A stretch of 64,000 nucleotides of DNA from Chamaecyparis obtusa. Its lineage: Eukaryota > Streptophyta > Pinopsida > Cupressales > Cupressaceae. The notes beneath the pieces were generated by a model. The model worked only from the letters and a program-made list of their open reading frames with translations. It made no database searches and was not told where the DNA came from. Each line of letters opens with the position of its first letter. The stretch's first letter is position 1. The position numbers were made by a program, and so were the translations under genes. The stretch covers positions 682,001 through 746,000 of the forward strand of contig BSBK01001536.1 of assembly GCA_027943335.1 (NCBI GenBank), read 5' to 3'. This document shows, piece by piece, positions 33,260 to 45,426 of this stretch.

Positions 33260-35702
33260 TGTTACCCAAAAAATTCCCTGTCATTCATTTTTTGTCACGG
33301 TTCCTATTTTCCAAAAGAAGTGCTTAAGTGTCGAAAGTCCAGTGTGTTTTTTGCCTTTTGGCCTAAAAACCCAGTGTGTTTTTGACCTTCTCTCTGAAGG
33401 TTCTGGATGTTTTCAACTTTCAGTACAAAAAATTCTCTATGTTTTTTACCTCGGTTCGAAAACCTTCTGTGTTTTCGACCAATTCTGCACTTTACCCTTC
33501 TTTGGCATCTGCATTTTTTCTATCCGTGCAACTCCGACCAGGTGGGTCCCTTTGGCATTTTCAACAATCTGCTACGGCTTGTCGCATGATCGCATAGCCC
33601 TTTTTTAGGCTATGCGAACATGCGACTAGTCGTTAAGTGTGCAACCTCAAGGTACTAGTAGGGCCCAATTCGCAGTCTTCAAGCCTTCAAACCGCCAGCA
33701 GTCAGCATGCAATAGTTTCATGTTGGTCACATGATCGCATGGGCTCTTTCGAGCCCATGAGACCATGCGACTAACCGTCAGCGGTTCACGGTGGGCATCT
33801 CACAGTTAACTCCAAGCCGATGGGGGTGGCGTCATGCAGTTGGTCGCATGATCACATGCGGCCTCTTGACCGCATGCGACCATGCGACAAGCGGTCAGCG
33901 TGGGGCTTTGACTTCGGTGGTGGGCTTGCGGTTTGGTGACTTGTCTGGTTTTTGGTGGTGCCACCAGCGGTTAAGTGGTTAGCATCTTCTGGTTGGTCAC
34001 ATGATCCCATGGGCTCTTCTAAGCCCATGTGACCATGCGAAAAACCATCAGTGGTCAATGAGCTTGCAGCTTGTCGGTGGGTCCTGGGACAGTGATGTGT
34101 CTATTTCTTAGTGATCAGCAGAGGTTGTTGTAGGTCCCGAGTGCTTATGTGGCGGCAGGGCAAGTTTTCAAAAGGGTTGTCGCATGATTGCATGAAGACT
34201 TTCGAGCTCATGCGATCATGCGACCAATGTGATTTTAAAGTAGTGTGGGCCCGACAAGTTTGCAAGTGTGCGGTTAATAGATTTCTCGTAGTCGCTAGAT
34301 GAACTCGGGGTTAAGGAAAATTTCACATGAGTTGGCGACTAAAGGAGAATTGAACTCGAGGTAAGCTAGGGTTAATCTTGTAGTGCGGTCTTGCGGGCCC
34401 GAGTTGTCTTGCGTGGCAACGGAGACAGTTTTAAAAGGGCAGTCACATGATCGCATGAAGGCCTCTCAGCTCATGCGATCATGTGACCGTTGACATTTTC
34501 AAAGGGTGGAGGCAAGTTTTCAAAAGCTTGTCGCATGATCTCATGAAGGCCTTTCAGCTCATGCGATCATGCGACCATTGCTTTGTCAAGCGGTGTAGCC
34601 TATTTTCGCGGACTCTCTTCCAAGGTGAATGTTGCAAGTGTAGGTAGCTCAAGAAATTTATGTTGCTAGGCATGCATTGTTAAGGGAAGATGATGAGGAG
34701 GTTGATTACGGTACAGGGTTGGGGCATGCAAATGAAATATCTGATCGGCCATGATATTTACAGAGCACATTTATGATCAGAAGTGACCATTTTTAGGGGT
34801 GATTATTCTATTGTAGATTTATGTAACCCTAAGGAGATATTTTGATTCCTACCTACGTGCAGGGGATGTATATATTCTTTTTTGGAGCCTATAGTGCTCA
34901 AAATGGACATTTTGTAAAAAAAAAAGGAAAAGGATTTTTCTTGGAAAACTATCTATAGCATTTCTTCCTGCTCTCTGGTTTTTCACATACTATAAGTTCT
35001 CATTGATAATACAAATATTGCAAAGTATTCTGTGACATTTTTGTTGTCCTCATGCCTTCATGTCTGGATTATCTCTTATTGAATCAAAGTTTATGAATGC
35101 TTTCAGTGATATCTTAGGTTCCCTGATTCCTCTTACTTTCTATAGTTGTGTGTGTTATTGTGCTTGATCTAATTTAGATGTTTTTTGGGTATATTTCAGC
35201 CCCTAATAGTCTTGTCTCAATCCTACACTGAGCTATAGGAGTGAATGTCTATTTGCAGGTCATGGATTGATGTCTAATCCTGAGAGCCTTGTTGTTGTGA
35301 AAGAATCTTTCTCTTTCCTTGAACATCCTCTTTTGTTTGCAGACCCTTCCATGAAACACTTATGCGAGCCTATTTAGTAAGTTGTAATCTCCTAGACCTA
35401 AGTCTGTCACTGGTTTCATCCCTCTACTTAGATCCAAACCCTAGTTTCGGTGCATCACCTAGTAGGTAGATTTGCTTTCAATCATTTACATTTCATGCAC
35501 TCCTTCTAACCCTTTCCCCTCAAAGTTTACTTTCCTGTCTAAGAGCAAATCTGGGTGATTATCCAAGAGGAACCAACCTAGAATCTGGAGGTCTCATCTC
35601 AGTTAGCAAAGGTCCCACAACCTTGAGATGATTCTCATGTTATACTGGATTATCAAAACTACGAGCGCTTGAGATCAGAGGTGCAAAATTCAGTGTATAA
35701 CA
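33260..35702 (+). repeat. Right LTR of innermost element (2443 bp)
   Basis: Pairs with 28953-31396 over its full length. Hairpin array at 33581-34575, TATA at 34869-34874. Preceded by GCAGAGGTCGCCAAAA, a weak polypurine tract. Confidence 0.93.
33581..34575. repeat. Array of seven 46-bp hairpins, right LTR
   Basis: Hairpins at 33581-33626, 33726-33771, 33843-33888, 33996-34041, 34179-34224, 34442-34487 and 34530-34575. Same lengths and nearly the same spacing as in the left LTR, with scattered C/T and G/A substitutions in the arms (for example GTCACATG for GTCGCATG). Confidence 0.93.
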
Positions 35703-35707
35703 ATAAC
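35703..35707. repeat. Target-site duplication ATAAC (right) of innermost element
   Basis: Exact copy of 28948-28952; the Copia gag frame resumes here. Confidence 0.92.
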
Positions 35708-36169
35708 ATCATCATATTTTAGGGTATTAGAACCAGAAACAAAATTAGTAACAACCATTACCAAGCCATTCCAGCTTTTAGGCAAAGAACACAAAATCAA
35801 GATAGCCCTAACTTCTTCATCAAAAATAATATTAACAGAAGTTAATTGACTGGTAACTATATTAAACTCATTTAAATGATTAGCAAATGACCCACCTTCC
35901 ACCATTTTCATATTAAACAAATGCTTCATGAGAAATACCTTATTTGAAGTGGAGGGCTTTTCATACAACTTCGCTAGGGTTTTCATCAAATCTTCAATCA
36001 TCATTGCTTGTGTAATATTGAATGCCACTGATTGTGCCAGGCATAATCGAATACTACCAAGACCCTTTCTATCAATAATTACCCAGTCCTCATCAGAAAT
36101 GCTTGCTGGTTTGTTGCATTTTCCTTCCAACGATCGCCATAGATCCTTCTGATAGAGATAGTCCTCCAT
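35708..36169 (-). pseudogene. Copia gag (UBN2-like) N-terminal part
   Basis: Starts at ATG 36169 (-). Recognisable features are MEDYLYQKDLW near the start, W..ID.....I...L...V, and F.MK...G.S...H.NEFN..., with SLP.SW downstream, the pattern of Copia capsid (UBN2/DUF4219 type). It is open up to the insertion point of the innermost element (35703), after which gag continues at 28952. Upstream lies a short leader and the primer site. Confidence 0.9.
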
Positions 36170-36310
36170 TTGTATTTTCCATAACTAAAATTTCTTCCCA
36201 TTAAATTTGTCAACCTTTAGCGTACCCTCATCTTCCATTTCTCCCACTCAACCGTGAGACTCCCACTAAACCGTGAGATCTTCCTGCAGAGGATAACTGA
36301 AAACAACCTT

Positions 36311-36322
36311 GCTCTGATACCA
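36311..36322 (-). promoter_or_regulatory. Copia primer binding site (tRNA-iMet)
   Basis: On the - strand TGGTATCAGAGC, the standard complement of the plant initiator tRNA-Met 3' end, two bases inside the 5' LTR. Confidence 0.95.
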
Positions 36323-36324
36323 CT

Positions 36325-36716
36325 TGTTAGGATTAACAAGGTAGAAATAACAATTACATGCAACTATAACCAACATCAGAAAACAATAAACCACATAGAA
36401 GAGAACACAAGACACAAAGATTTAACGTGGTTCACCCAATCTCTGGGCTACGTCCACCAACAGCAAGTCCAATATTTTATTATCCACTGATTACAACCTG
36501 ATTACAATCTGTAATCCCCTTACAGCTCAATTCCACTGCAAGTACTAAAATAATACATAATTAAATCCCTAACCCTAAGCCATATTATACTATATTTTTC
36601 CTCTTTAGGGTTAGAATGAGTTACAATATGTCGGCCCAAAAATAGCTGAAAATATGTCAGCCTAAAAGAAGGTTAAAGTGTACAATACTTTCCTGATCAG
36701 TCACCACAAGCTATCA
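36325..36716 (-). repeat. Copia 5' LTR (392 bp)
   Basis: Pairs with 24898-25348 but lacks about 60 bp. Followed by the TSD copy TTGAT (36717-36721). Confidence 0.92.
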
Positions 36717-36721
36717 TTGAT

Positions 36722-36883
36722 GATGATGATGATGATGATGATGATGCATCAATGAACTTGGATAATGCCTTGGATTGATTTGGAATTTAATTGATTTGAA
36801 TGTGATTGAAATGGTCTTGGACTAATTAGGACTGATTCAAGATTGATTTGAATAGATTTAGGAAGGTTTGATATGGCTTAGGG
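36722..36883 (-). repeat. Outer left LTR, part 2
   Basis: A (GATGAT)n tract and sub-repeat copy, matching the right LTR at about 50690-50853. It lies between the Copia insertion and the gag-protease element. Confidence 0.9.
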
Positions 36884-37794
36884 TGACACAGTCCAAGGTC
36901 GGAGGATCCAATAAAGGACTATCCAAACTTGCAGCCAAACACAAACAATGCAGAATACCATAACAAGATAATATTTCAAAATAAAATTTTATTCAACATG
37001 CCCAGTTGTAAGGCCTTCCGGGTTAGGGCCAATTACAATCACTTACAAAATTATTTTGCAAACTCCTAGCTAGTCCATCTTTGAAACACATCAGCAACTG
37101 ATGGAAACCCTAAGGTAGATCTAAACTTCAGCTCACAAGCCTCCAAGAAATCTCCTTGTCTCCAAGCATGCAAACCACTAGCTCAGCTGTTACAACTATC
37201 ATATATAAACAATCTGATCTTCAAGATCTCACAAGATCCAATTGCTATCCTTGTCTGTCACTTCCCTGACTAACTCCAATCTTCCTCCTAAAAAACTACC
37301 CAAACACTTCTTAAATACATTTCCTCAACCACAAGTTAGCTAGAAGAAAAAATTAACTCCTAAGACAAGTCGGCTTCTACTACAAAAAAATATTAAATGC
37401 AACAACAGTCAGCTCTAAAATAGCCTTATAGACAATTAATTCTCTATGTTGGCCTCTAGATTCACATAGGAGAATACAACAAAAGCTACCAACTTTAAAT
37501 ACACCAAGTCGGCCAACCAAAACTTCAAGAACTCTAGTCGGTAAACTAGAACTATCGAGCACAAGTAAAATAATCAAGCATGCCAAGCATCACTGAGAAA
37601 GCATGTTGACTGAGCACCACAAGCATCACTAAGTACAAGTTCCACCGAGCACCAGGGCTTTTACCGAGTTCCTTCAGTGACTGAGCTCCTTCAATTACCG
37701 AGACCATCGATTAAAGCTACAATCGAGTAACACAGAACCATTTCAACACACCACCATGCAAATTTACTGATTACCCTAGAATGCCCCTACATTA
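36884..37794 (-). repeat. 3' LTR of gag-protease element
   Basis: TGACACAGTCC...CCCCTACATTA. Next to it a - strand purine-rich AAAAATAGGGTGT (about 37796-37810) is the likely polypurine tract. The LTR has many GAG/CCGAGT-like words (ACCGAGCACCA repeats at 37610-37740). Confidence 0.88.
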
Positions 37795-37859
37795 GACACC
37801 CTATTTTTGAAATGATGTTCTCATAGGCTGGAAGAACATCTTCTAGGATTCATCACATA

Positions 37860-39539
37860 AACCCCGAACTGGTTCTTCACATACAAGCCTTTCAAATCTT
37901 CACCTTGCATACTCTTCCACTTATGCTTCTTCTATCTTTCCAAGTCTTTCCTTGATAACACATAGGTCTGTTCTCCATACAGATCAGTCTTTTCAGAATT
38001 CTTTAACTCATCTCGGCTACCAAAGCTTAGGTTTATCCTACCGAATGTTGTATCCAGCAAAGGCATTAGGGAAAGCTTCTTGTTATTCTTCTCAACAGTA
38101 AATACATTCTTGACACAATCATACATAGCTTTGCAATCATACTACCAAGGTCTACCGAGCAATATGTGACAACTATTCATCTCCACAATATCACACAACA
38201 CTTGATCCTTATATTGGCCAATCTAAAAATCAACAAGACGTTGCTCCCTCACTTCTAGAGCATGAACATCTTGCAACCAGCTAGTCCTACAAGGATAAGG
38301 ATGTCTCATTCTCCTAAAACTAAGTTTCTGAACTATCTCCTCACCTACAAGGTTATCATTACTACCACTATCCACAATCACATCACAAATTTTACCTCCT
38401 GACTTGCACTGAGTTATGAACAAATTACTCCTCTGACAAGGTTCCACCTTTGCAATGAGCAATGTTCTTTGAACCAGCAAGTTCTCAGATTCAGGTTCAT
38501 TCTAGATGTTCTCATTCACCACAGCATTCCTTCGATCACCAAACTTCTTTTGTGTGCACTCAAAAGATCTATGTCCTTCTTCACCACAATTATAACAAGT
38601 GCCTTTAAAGATAACCCTACCCATCTTCTTCTTTGGCTCCATAGGTTTTGGTTCATCTTCAATAGTTGGTTTATCCTTCACCGAGTGATCAAGCTTCTCC
38701 TTCCCTTAGGAATTACCATGTTGTCTCCTTTTCAACTTATCTTTTGCCTTTAGAGCATATTGATAAGCATCCTCAACTGAATCAATCTTTAGCATACCAA
38801 ACTCATCCTGAATATTGAATCTCAAACCATTCACATACTGAGATACCTTTTCCTTACCAAGTTCTATGTGTCTAGACCAAATAGTCAACTCATAGAACTC
38901 CTTGGTATAGTCCTCCACAATCAAATCTTTTTGCTTCAGATATTTTTGCAAGTTCTTAAACAATTCAAGCTCATAGTCGTCATGTATGAACTTAGCTTTC
39001 AATTTAGTCACCATCAACCTCCACCGATTGATCTTCATTTCACCTTCATCTTCTCTATCTCTTTGTAATTCTTTCCACCAAAGAGAAACATGTCCTTTCA
39101 ACTTAGTTTGTGCCAATCATACTCTAAAAGGATCTTCAATTTATTTAAGCTCAAATAAATCTTCTAATTCACCAATCCAATCAATCAAATCCTCAGGTCT
39201 CAAAGTACCAGAGAAAGTAGAAACTTCCATTCGGTAACTAGTACTTAACCGAGTTCCAGATCTATGCAACCGACCAGTTCTATCTTCACTAGATCTATCC
39301 CTCTGGTCATCTCCACTAGATCTAGCAGCTTCAAATTCTTCAATAGATTCCTCATAACCATCTTTAGTACCAAGATTCCTCGGCATACTAGCAATAGCTC
39401 TCATGACCTTAGCGATTATGTCATTCTTCATCAATTCCATCTCAGATCTAAAATCAACTTTAACCTTCTTTGTAATCTTCAATTCCACAGCATTGCAAAG
39501 ATCTACAATCGCTCTAGGGTCCAATATTCTTGGAGGCAT
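37860..39539 (-). pseudogene. Ty3/gypsy-type gag and protease of the TR-GAG element
   Basis: ATG at 39539 (-). Order: N-terminal charged region; FSGTLRPEDLIDWIGELEDLF (39270-39145, retrotrans_gag start, stop after it); LKGHVSLWWKEL (39100) and VEDYTKEFYEL with VNGLRFNIQ, the gag core; zinc knuckle CYNCGEEGHRSFEC (38556-38597, perfect CX2CX4HX4C); protease CDVIVDSGSNDNLV (about 38370) with the DSG triad; and HILLGRPW (38145-38168), the usual end of the gypsy protease. It then runs on to a stop-rich tail near 37860. Three or four in-frame stops. Intact elements of this group bind and package RNA but borrow RT. Confidence 0.88.
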
Positions 39540-39640
39540 CCTTCAAGATCTTCAAAAACCCAAGGAAACAAATCACTAGCCAAGGTCCTAGTGCAAACTA
39601 CCTCAACTTGAAGATCGGTTTACACACTCAAGAACTTTAA

Positions 39641-39652
39641 GCTCTGATACCA
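39641..39652 (-). promoter_or_regulatory. Primer binding site (tRNA-iMet) of gag-protease element
   Basis: TGGTATCAGAGC on the - strand, two bases inside the 5' LTR, as in the Copia element nearby. Confidence 0.93.
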
Positions 39653-39654
39653 CC

Positions 39655-40561
39655 CAACACAATCCAAGGTCGAAGGATCCAATAAAGGACTATCCAAACT
39701 TGTAGCCAAACACCAAAAATGCAAAACAACACAAGATAATGTTTCAAAATAGAATTTCATTCAACATGCCTGGCTATAAGGCCTTCCGGGTTAGGGCCAA
39801 ATACAATCACTTACAAAATTATTTTGCAAACTCCTAGCTAGTCCAACTCTGAAACACATCAACAACTAATAGAAAACTCTACGACAAATCTATACTTGAG
39901 CTTGCAAGCCTCCAAGCAATCTCCTTGTCTCCAAGCATGCAAACCACTAGCTCAGTTATTACAACTATCAGATAAATAATCTGATCTTCAAGATCTTGCA
40001 GGATCCAATTGCTATCCTTGTCTCTCACTTCCCTAACTGACTCCAATCTTCCTCCTAAACAACTACCCAAACAATTCTTAAATACATTTCCTCAACCAAA
40101 AGTCGGCTAAAAGAAATAATTAACTCCTAAGCCAAGTCGGCTTCTACTAAAAACAAATATTAAATGCAACAACAATCGACTCTCAAATATCCTTACAAAT
40201 AATTAATTCTCTATGTCGGCCTCTAGATCCACATAGGAGAATACAAAAAAAGCTACCAACATTAAATACACCAAGTCGGCCAACCAAAACTTCAAGAACT
40301 CTAGTCGGTAAACCAAAACTACTGAGCACCAATAAAACAACTGAGCACTCCAAGCACCACTAAGAAAGCACGTTGACCGAGCACCACAAGCATCACCGAG
40401 TACAAGTTCCACCAAGAGCCAAGGCTTTTACCAAGTTCCTTCAGTGACCAAGCTCCTTTAATAACTGAGACCATCGGTTAAAGCTGCAACTGAGTAACAT
40501 AGAACCATTTCAACACACCACCATGCAGATTTTTTGATTACCCTAGAATGCCCCTGCATCA
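39655..40561 (-). repeat. 5' LTR of gag-protease element
   Basis: Pairs with 36884-37794 along its full length (CAACACAATCC...CCCCTGCATCA). Roughly 5-8% different by eye. Confidence 0.88.
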
Positions 40562-40566
40562 TAGAG

Positions 40567-40813
40567 TCGATTAGGATCAGTTTAGGAATGATTAGGATTG
40601 ATTAGGAATGATTGGGCTTGGTTTAGGAAAGATTAGGAATGAGTACGATTGATTGGGATCAAGATGCAGATTTGATTGATTCGGGGAAAGAGAGATCAAG
40701 GTTATGATGGAAAATGAGGGAAATGTTAGTAAATGATCAAATGAGGAATGACACATGATAAAAGACATGTTAAAAGGGGACACATAGGTTTGAACCATTT
40801 TTTAGTGTCTACA
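40567..40813 (-). repeat. Outer left LTR, part 3
   Basis: Resumes with CGATTAGGATCAGTTTAGGA and ends GTGTCTACA, matching 50853-51093 of the right LTR. Contains GATTAGGAATGATTAGGATTG iterations. Confidence 0.9.
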
Positions 40814-40829
40814 TTTTGCCCCTCTTTGA
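40814..40829 (-). promoter_or_regulatory. Polypurine tract of outer element
   Basis: TTTTGCCCCTCTTTGA; on the - strand TCAAAGAGGGGCAAAA directly before the LTR. Classic plus-strand primer for LTR retroelements and the proof of - orientation. Confidence 0.88.
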
Positions 40830-43058
40830 GACAACGCAATTATGATCGTTGGTTCAAAGAAAAATAAAGGATCATGCCCTAGTGGATCGATAGAAGGGAG
40901 GTAGGATGCCCCCTCTAAAAATTATGCAAAAATTTATTTGAGGAATATTTTTTGAAAAGAGAATAATGACAAGGACTAATGGAAGGAATGTTATTAGAAA
41001 GCCAGATGGAGAAAAGTTAGTAATGATGAAACTTTCTTTCATAAGTGCATTTTATGTCATGAGAGCTTTATTTAATATGGCAAAATTGGATGCGTCGCAC
41101 CATGGCACAGAAATCCATGACAATAATGTGATCCATTTGTGTAAAAACAAACACATAGCAAACAGAGAATGATCTCGTCTTTAAATGTATATTACTGAAA
41201 TGTCCTAGAATCTCATGAGATCATCCATCAAGTAGAATAAAAAATAAAAAGATGTAAATCAATAAAAGATAAGACTCACTAAACCGAGCAAGCCAATGAA
41301 CAATTTAATCTAGTTGTAAAAAATGATATTTTTTTGTTTGATAATGATAGTGTCTAGTTTCAAGAATGAAGTACCTCATCTAAGATAGATACCATCTGGT
41401 TTCGAGTATTCCACACCCTGTATAAGACAAGTGACGGGTTTGATAAAAGACTAATTGACGTTAATTGATTCATAGGACAAGTTTGAACTGATTGATTGAT
41501 GACTTGATTGGATAGTTTGTCTATTAATACATGATTTCGTTAAGCGCAATGTTTAAAAGTCTTCTGATTGTTTATGCTTTGATGTTTGTCTTGCCACAAA
41601 GGACAATTTATTAAAAGCATAGAAATGGTTATGTGCAAATTTATTGCATGATTTTTGAAGGATTTGATTTTTTCTAATTTTGAAAATATTTGAATTTTTT
41701 GTAGTTTTTTAGGATTTTTTCAACTTTTTATTTTATTTTTTTTACTGATTCTTTTAGGACATTATATGATTTTCAAAGGTTTTCTAGACTCTTATGTGAT
41801 TTTTACTGCTTTTTTCAAGACATTATATGATTTTTTAGAGATTTGTTTAGGGTATTTTGAAATCTGGTTTGAGTTTTTTTTCATGTTCATATTTGAATTT
41901 TTAGGATTTTTTCATGACATTTTTATGATTTTTAGAGATATTTTTAGCATCATATTTGAATTTTTAGGATTTTTTTCATGACATTTTATGTTTTTTTAAT
42001 AAAAAATTTCAGGGGGTTAAGGTATTTACAAACAAGAATTACCCCCAGTGTCTAGCAAGGCAAGGACATTATGGATTGATGGATGGAAAAGTATGTTGAT
42101 GAAGGCCAAATGGTTGTTGAGTATGTCGTTGAAGCTTTGTTTGGGTTTCCAAGTACTATCCACAGAATGGGTATAACATGTTTTAAGAAAGCTCAAGGAT
42201 GGGATTCGATATGATAGGAGATGGCAGTGAAACTGTGCAATGGTATGATTGGATATGATAGGATATGGGAAGTGACACATAGGAATGGACATTTCAAGAG
42301 GTTTTTGAAATATGTGTTGCATTTTAATGTCCTTATTTTTATCAAGATCAAGATAGGAAGTGGGATAGGAAACGGATAGGATAATGATATATAGGACAAT
42401 GAGAAGACAAGAAAGATCAAATAGTGAACAAAGGGGGATATGAACTTAAGGTTGCAATAAGATAGGATAGGTGGTATGGACCCAAGGGATGAGGACAATG
42501 TAAAGCTGATAGGACATGTGATGCTTCTAGGAAGATCCTTAACCTTGTCAAGATCAAAGTTGGGAAAAATGGAATATGGAAGGTGATAGGATAAGGGATA
42601 TGAAAGGAAATAGGATAATAGCCTGAGATGATAGGGGTAATGGAGGAAATGATATTCTTCCCCCAAGTATGGAATGCAAGAAGTTCAAAAACTATGCATG
42701 ACGCCTGTTTGCCAGGTTTTCATCATGGTACTTGCCCAAAGCACCTGTTTGCTAGGTTTTCACTATTGGACGAAATTATTTCTCTTTATTCTTTTTTTTT
42801 TGTTACCAAGATGCCAGTTTACCATGTTTTCATCAAGGCAACTTTTTTTCCATTTTTTTTCTTTTTGTATATTTTGACATTTTTGGAAGACAATAGACGC
42901 ATGCCATGACATGGAAAAAGGACTTGAGTGCCTTTTTCTTTGGATAATTCTCTTGAAAGGAGATATAATAATTGGCCATGACTATGATAGTATGCACAAA
43001 GACGTTGGTAGGGTAATGAAAAGGATTAGGTAAATGATTGGATAGGTTGAATGAAAGG
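40830..43058. other. Outer element interior, no gene seen
   Basis: A T-rich stretch at 41640-42000 has GATTTTT-AGGATTTTTT iterations. Frames at 42026-42909 on both strands overlap and look accidental. No RT or integrase block found on either strand. Confidence 0.5.
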
Positions 43059-44263
<1,205 letters not shown>

Positions 44264-44399
44264 AATAAGTTGTCACTCTTTTACAAAGGAAGAGGCTAAC
44301 AACACCAAAACTGAAAAACTTCAAGGGCATAAAAGTCACATTTCTTTTGAGAATTTGAAGATGATGTGAACTAATGAAATGTTTAAAATATGATGAATT

Positions 44400-45060
44400 T
44401 TATGCCTATAATTTTTAAAAATTAATTTGAGAAAAAATTAATATATATATATATTTTTTTTAGGTCTATTTTTCATATCCTCAAAAATACTACAAATCAG
44501 GGAGTTTACTTCATGTCAAATCATTATAAGTAAAACATTGTTTTTCCCTCCAATTTTAGAATATGTTTTATATGACATGTATATATAGTGTGGGAAAAAA
44601 GAAAGAAGTGTTTTTGATCTATAGTTTACCTATTATAAGTATTCAAAGTCAAACTTACCTAAAATCAACAATTTTTGTCTCCTGTCACTTTTCCCCTATC
44701 AAAACTATACCAAAAACCAAATAAATTACATATTATTGAAGAGGACTCTCTCCTCTAGTGTCTTATATAATTTTAAAAAAGTTTTGAATTGATTTAGCAT
44801 TTTTCTATATTTTCTGAATCAACATCTTCTCAAAGTTTAATATACCTACATGTAATTTTTAGCAAATTTGTTGAACATTTTGTAGTTGAAACAATATAAA
44901 ATTTATATGTCCAGAATCGTACTTCCGAGATCTAGAAAAGGGTACTTTTAGTTTTTTAACATTTTCTATTTTGATCAAAGAAAGGAACAACAGAAGTGCA
45001 AAATTCTATTTTTTTTGTGTTTTTGGAGGTTTGGTTGCCAACATGGCATGCCACCTAGGT
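44400..45060. other. Outer element interior, no gene seen
   Basis: AT-rich sequence with a short TA tract near 44440. No open frame or repeat structure worth naming. Confidence 0.45.
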
Positions 45061-45380
45061 AGACTCGACCGAGTCCGACTGGGCTGAGTCCGACTAGGCT
45101 GAGTCTGATTCAACCAAGTCCTACTAGTCTGAGTACCCTAAGGGGTTAGCCCCCCATGAGAAACCAAATAAGGTGTAAATGAGAGGCCTGGGATGTTTTT
45201 TTATATTTAAAATATCATATAGACTCGACCGAGTCCTACTCGACTGAGTACCACTTGGCCCAATCTACTGGGCCATGTAGACACCATTTGGCACCGCTAG
45301 GCACCTATGTGTACTAGGTCATGTTAGACTCAGCCAAGTCTAACTGGGCCGAGTCTAACTAGGCCAAGTGATTTTAGTTA
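45060..45380. repeat. Cluster of GACTCGACCGAGTC-like dyads
   Basis: Blocks beginning AGACTCGACCGAGTC (45060, 45222) or AGACTCAGCCAAGTC (about 45326), with shorter (A)GGCTGAGTC and CCGAGTC words between them about every 12-15 bp. GACTCG/CGAGTC are inverted around two bases. On the - strand it would read as an Asp-Ser-rich repeat, with stops. Confidence 0.75.
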
Positions 45381-45426
45381 GCCAAAAAGGTGACACTCAA
45401 TTGTGCTTTTACCCAGGTAGGATCAT

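Larger units (their letters stand above)
28953..35702 (+). mobile_element. Innermost LTR element with 2.44-kb hairpin-bearing LTRs
   Basis: LTRs 28953-31396 and 33260-35702 (TGTTACCC...GTATAACA) are about 5-9% diverged by eye, mostly C/T and G/A changes. TSD ATAAC. A primer-site candidate follows the left LTR after four bases, so it reads on the + strand, opposite to its Copia host. The internal part is only 1.86 kb and has one long frame for a coiled-coil protein with eight stops. No protease, RT or integrase. It is therefore a non-autonomous element whose LTRs make up over 70% of its length. GC content is visibly higher than all neighbours. Inserted between gag and the zinc knuckle of the Copia element. 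Confidence 0.93.
24898..36716 (-). mobile_element. Copia (Tork/Tnt1-like) retrotransposon inserted in outer LTR
   Basis: LTRs 24898-25348 and 36325-36716 start TGTTAGGATTA and end CTAACA/CTATCA. TSD TTGAT at 24893-24897 and 36717-36721. The primer site for tRNA-iMet sits two bases inside the right LTR, so transcription runs on the - strand. Domain order along - strand is gag, zinc knuckle, protease, GAG-pre-integrase, integrase, RT, RNase H, which is the Copia order. Integrase and RT blocks resemble the Tork/Tnt1 lineage. The polyprotein is interrupted by another element (28953-35702) and by several stops. Dead. Confidence 0.93.
36884..40561 (-). mobile_element. Gag-protease-only LTR element (TR-GAG type) in outer LTR
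   Basis: LTRs 36884-37794 (911 bp) and 39655-40561 (907 bp). TSD TAGGG (36879-36883) versus TAGAG (40562-40566), one mismatch. The iMet primer site lies two bases inside the right LTR, so it reads on the - strand. The 1.86-kb interior encodes gag, a zinc knuckle and a retropepsin-like protease, and nothing after it. Structure fits non-autonomous TR-GAG elements. The right LTR tip is CA where TG is expected (two transitions). Confidence 0.9.
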
